From an uncultured Paracoccaceae bacterium (GTDB taxonomy: Bacteria > Pseudomonadota > Alphaproteobacteria > Rhodobacterales > Rhodobacteraceae): a stretch of DNA of 64,000 nucleotides. Below, one piece after another: positions 62,591-64,000 of this stretch. Position 1 is the first letter of the stretch, and the number at the start of each line of letters is the position of its first letter. The DNA is taken from positions 129,423 to 193,422 of the forward strand of contig CALSNT010000001.1 in NCBI GenBank assembly GCA_943787785.1, given 5' to 3'. The notes under the pieces are model-generated. The model made no database searches and was not told the DNA's origin. It worked only from the letters and a program-made list of their open reading frames with translations. The translations under genes and the position numbers were made by a program.

Positions 62591-62620
62591 GCAATAATAT
62601 ATGATATTTTTTATTATTGC
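62591..62620. promoter_or_regulatory. Inverted repeat in the dehydrogenase-gntR divergent region
   Basis: GCAATAATA (62591-62599) and TATTATTGC (62612-62620) are perfect inverted copies with a 12-base A/T-rich centre containing ATGATAT. It lies between the divergent starts at 62539 and 62650. It is a good candidate operator for the GntR protein next door, controlling both itself and the catabolic array. Confidence 0.6.
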
Positions 62621-62649
62621 CTATTTTATACGTCGTTGAGGAATATCGG

Positions 62650-63363
62650 ATGATCATGTTAACATCTGCAAAACCACGCGATGAAAGGCCCAGCATGTCC
62701 CAAACCGCCCCGACCGTTGGGTCCAGCACGTATGAGCGGATCAAGCATGACATCATTTTTGGTGACCTCGCACCTGGCGCGAAACTCAAGCTTGACGGAT
62801 TGCGGAACCGCTATGCCGCCAGCGTGTCAACCTTGCGCGAAACCCTGAACCGTCTGGCTAGCGAAGGATTCGTGCAGGCCGCCGAGCAGCGCGGTTTCTT
62901 CGTGCGCCCCGTCTCGGCCACCGACCTCAAAGAAATCGCAGAGCTCCGCATTTTGCTGGAATGCTCAGCGCTTGAAACCTCCATCGAATGTGGTGATGCG
63001 GATTGGGAAGGAAACCTTGTCGCCGCCCACCACAAGCTGCACCTGATCGAGCAAAAAATGCTCGACGGGGACACCAGTCAGAAAGAGCTGTGGAAACGCT
63101 ATGATTGGGAGTTTCATCAGGCGCTGATCCAGGCCTGCAATTCAGACAACCTGTTGTCGCTACATGGAACGATTTTCGATAAATACCTGCGCTACCAGAT
63201 GCTGGTGTTAACCCACCGCGGCGCGCCCGCGATCGACGAACACAAGGCCATGTTTGATGCGGCACTTGCGCGGGATATAGCAACGGCCAAGGACGTTCTG
63301 AAAGGTCACATTCGATCCGGCTTGGACCATACGCTGGCTGCAATGAATGATTTGCCAAAGTAA
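62650..63363 (+). CDS. GntR family regulator with FCD domain
   Basis: The 237-residue regulator has a winged helix (about 22-85: STYERIKHDIIFGDLAPGAK then SVSTLRETLNRLASEGFV) and an FCD domain with ligand/metal residues in LLECSALETSIE, WEFHQALIQACN and VLKGHIRSGLDHTL. GAGGA sits seven bases before the ATG at 62650; a later ATG at 62695 is an alternative. It is divergent from the dehydrogenase/TRAP array and most probably its local switch, sensing the substrate or an intermediate. Confidence 0.92.
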   Translation: MIMLTSAKPRDERPSMSQTAPTVGSSTYERIKHDIIFGDLAPGAKLKLDGLRNRYAASVSTLRETLNRLASEGFVQAAEQRGFFVRPVSATDLKEIAELRILLECSALETSIECGDADWEGNLVAAHHKLHLIEQKMLDGDTSQKELWKRYDWEFHQALIQACNSDNLLSLHGTIFDKYLRYQMLVLTHRGAPAIDEHKAMFDAALARDIATAKDVLKGHIRSGLDHTLAAMNDLPK

Positions 63364-63691
63364 GTCATTGCCGCGCAGAACTGGCAAATGGAAATTGATT
63401 GGGCAAGAATCCACAAGGTGAGGCAGGCGGCACGCGCCGTTTGGCCAAAGATAATGATTTGCGTCATCCGCGCAAGCGCCCGAGGCGACGAACGACATTT
63501 GGCTCGCAACCCAGTGACCGCTCTCACGATTGAGCCGGCAGACTGGCAGTGCAAATATTGTGACTACAAAGAAATGCTGCGTCAGCAATAGCCGCAGCCG
63601 CACAAGTCCGCTTTGTCCGCATTGCGGTCATTGGTAATCTAGTGGAACCGACAATTGATACCGCGGCACCGCAAAGCAATACGCCCGCTAT
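63364..63691. other. Intergenic region, no convincing gene
   Basis: About 330 bases between the convergent regulator and peptidoglycan-binding protein genes. A 67-codon open frame (63388-63591, plus) has four cysteines near its end (CKYCDYKE) but no usable Shine-Dalgarno or recognisable family, so I do not call it. No clear terminator stem is seen. Confidence 0.45.
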
Positions 63692-64000
63692 TCACCCCTC
63701 TCTCGGCACGGCAACCAATCCCAGCCGCCGTGCACTGTCCATCGACAGCTCTCCGCTGTTGGGTCCGGTGTTGGCCTGGAATGCCCGGATTGCGGCGCGG
63801 GTTGGATTATCAAGCGTGCCACTGGGCGCGCCGTCCAGCAGGCCGCGCGCGATTAGGGCGCGTTGCAGTGAGGCGATGAAGTCCGGGGTCAGATCAGCGA
63901 AACAGGGCGTTTCAAACCAGATCTGGCGGCGCGACTGGACGATGTTCTGGCGTACCTCGGTGCGATAGGTTGCTGGCTGAACAATCGTGCCTGTGGCATC
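63692..64000 (-). CDS. C-terminal end of a peptidoglycan-binding domain protein (partial)
   Basis: A frame open to the right edge ends with TGA at 63692-63694 and gives 102 residues. The sequence DLTPDFIASLQRALIARGLL followed by GTLDNPTRAAIRAFQ is the PG_binding_1 repeat (PF01471), in which L-Q-x-x-L ... G ... T-x-x-A-I-x-x-F-Q is diagnostic; it binds cell-wall peptidoglycan. The preceding residues (TYRTEVRQNIVQSRRQIW) have no assigned domain. The rest of the gene lies outside the window, so overall function is unknown. Confidence 0.85.
   Translation of the reverse strand, partial: DATGTIVQPATYRTEVRQNIVQSRRQIWFETPCFADLTPDFIASLQRALIARGLLDGAPSGTLDNPTRAAIRAFQANTGPNSGELSMDSARRLGLVAVPREG

Noticed and set aside
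1-64000. tRNA, rRNA, CRISPR arrays and riboswitches
   Set aside because: Looked for clover-leaf-like blocks, regular short repeats and TPP or SAM-type conserved elements near thiN, sdaA and the MetE-like gene; none was convincing by eye.

Overview
The window looks like a chromosomal segment of a G+C-rich alphaproteobacterium, most likely a Rhodobacterales (Roseobacter-group) species. The pointers are the phaZ/phaC-phaP-phaR arrangement, the DUF6524-purA-DUF2842 block, hflK-hflC-DUF2065-degP, a short stand-alone tyrosine recombinase of a type common in that group, and the frequent ATGA/TAATG coupling of genes. This assignment comes from recognising families by eye, not from a search. No rRNA, tRNA or CRISPR array was seen.

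Layout. 1-1421: tail of an unidentified gene, a terminator and a MetE-C-domain-like methyltransferase. 1481-5984: polyhydroxyalkanoate module, with depolymerase phaZ divergent from synthase phaC, phasin phaP and regulator phaR, and TGC-rich palindromes before phaP. 5981-8944: a membrane glycosyltransferase-like gene split by a complete IS256-family element with an 8-bp target duplication. 9025-20799: one long minus-strand cluster with ABC transporter genes (ATPase, two solute-binding proteins, two permeases), two PuuA-like glutamine synthetases, a class I glutamine amidotransferase, a PuuB-like oxidase and a class III aminotransferase. It reads as uptake and gamma-glutamylation-type catabolism of putrescine or a related amine. 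Two poorly known proteins sit inside it: a secreted Cys-rich repeat protein and a LAS-type metallopeptidase-like membrane protein. 20876-23112: PhnD-like, TerB-like, unknown and DUF1330 genes. 23302-40103: mostly housekeeping (pyrG, secG, purA, thiamine diphosphokinase, EamA exporter, sdaA, a methyltransferase, rpiA, gor, hflKC, degP).

40296-48437: a peptide-type ABC transporter operon (dppA, dppB, a fused dppC-dppD, dppF) with a GntR/FCD regulator at its end. A large palindromic double operator separates it from a divergent DUF1028 plus M20-hydrolase pair. 48438-49632: a gene-poor stretch and an orphan integrase.

49711-63363: a second catabolic island. A divergent GntR regulator faces a minus-strand array of Gfo/Idh/MocA dehydrogenase, a three-part TRAP transporter, QuiC-like dehydratase, AroE-like dehydrogenase, a short citrate-synthase/citryl-CoA-lyase-like protein, a TIM-barrel isomerase, a SauS-like acylating aldehyde dehydrogenase, a ThDP enzyme, UspA and an HpcH/HpaI aldolase. 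The enzyme set suggests breakdown of a quinate/shikimate- or cyclitol-like acid to CoA thioesters by a route I cannot match to a textbook pathway. The same island carries four apparent lesions: one in-frame TAG in the aldolase and three +1 insertions in the quiC-aroE region. It is either decaying or locally mis-sequenced. The right edge holds the C-terminal end of a peptidoglycan-binding-domain protein.
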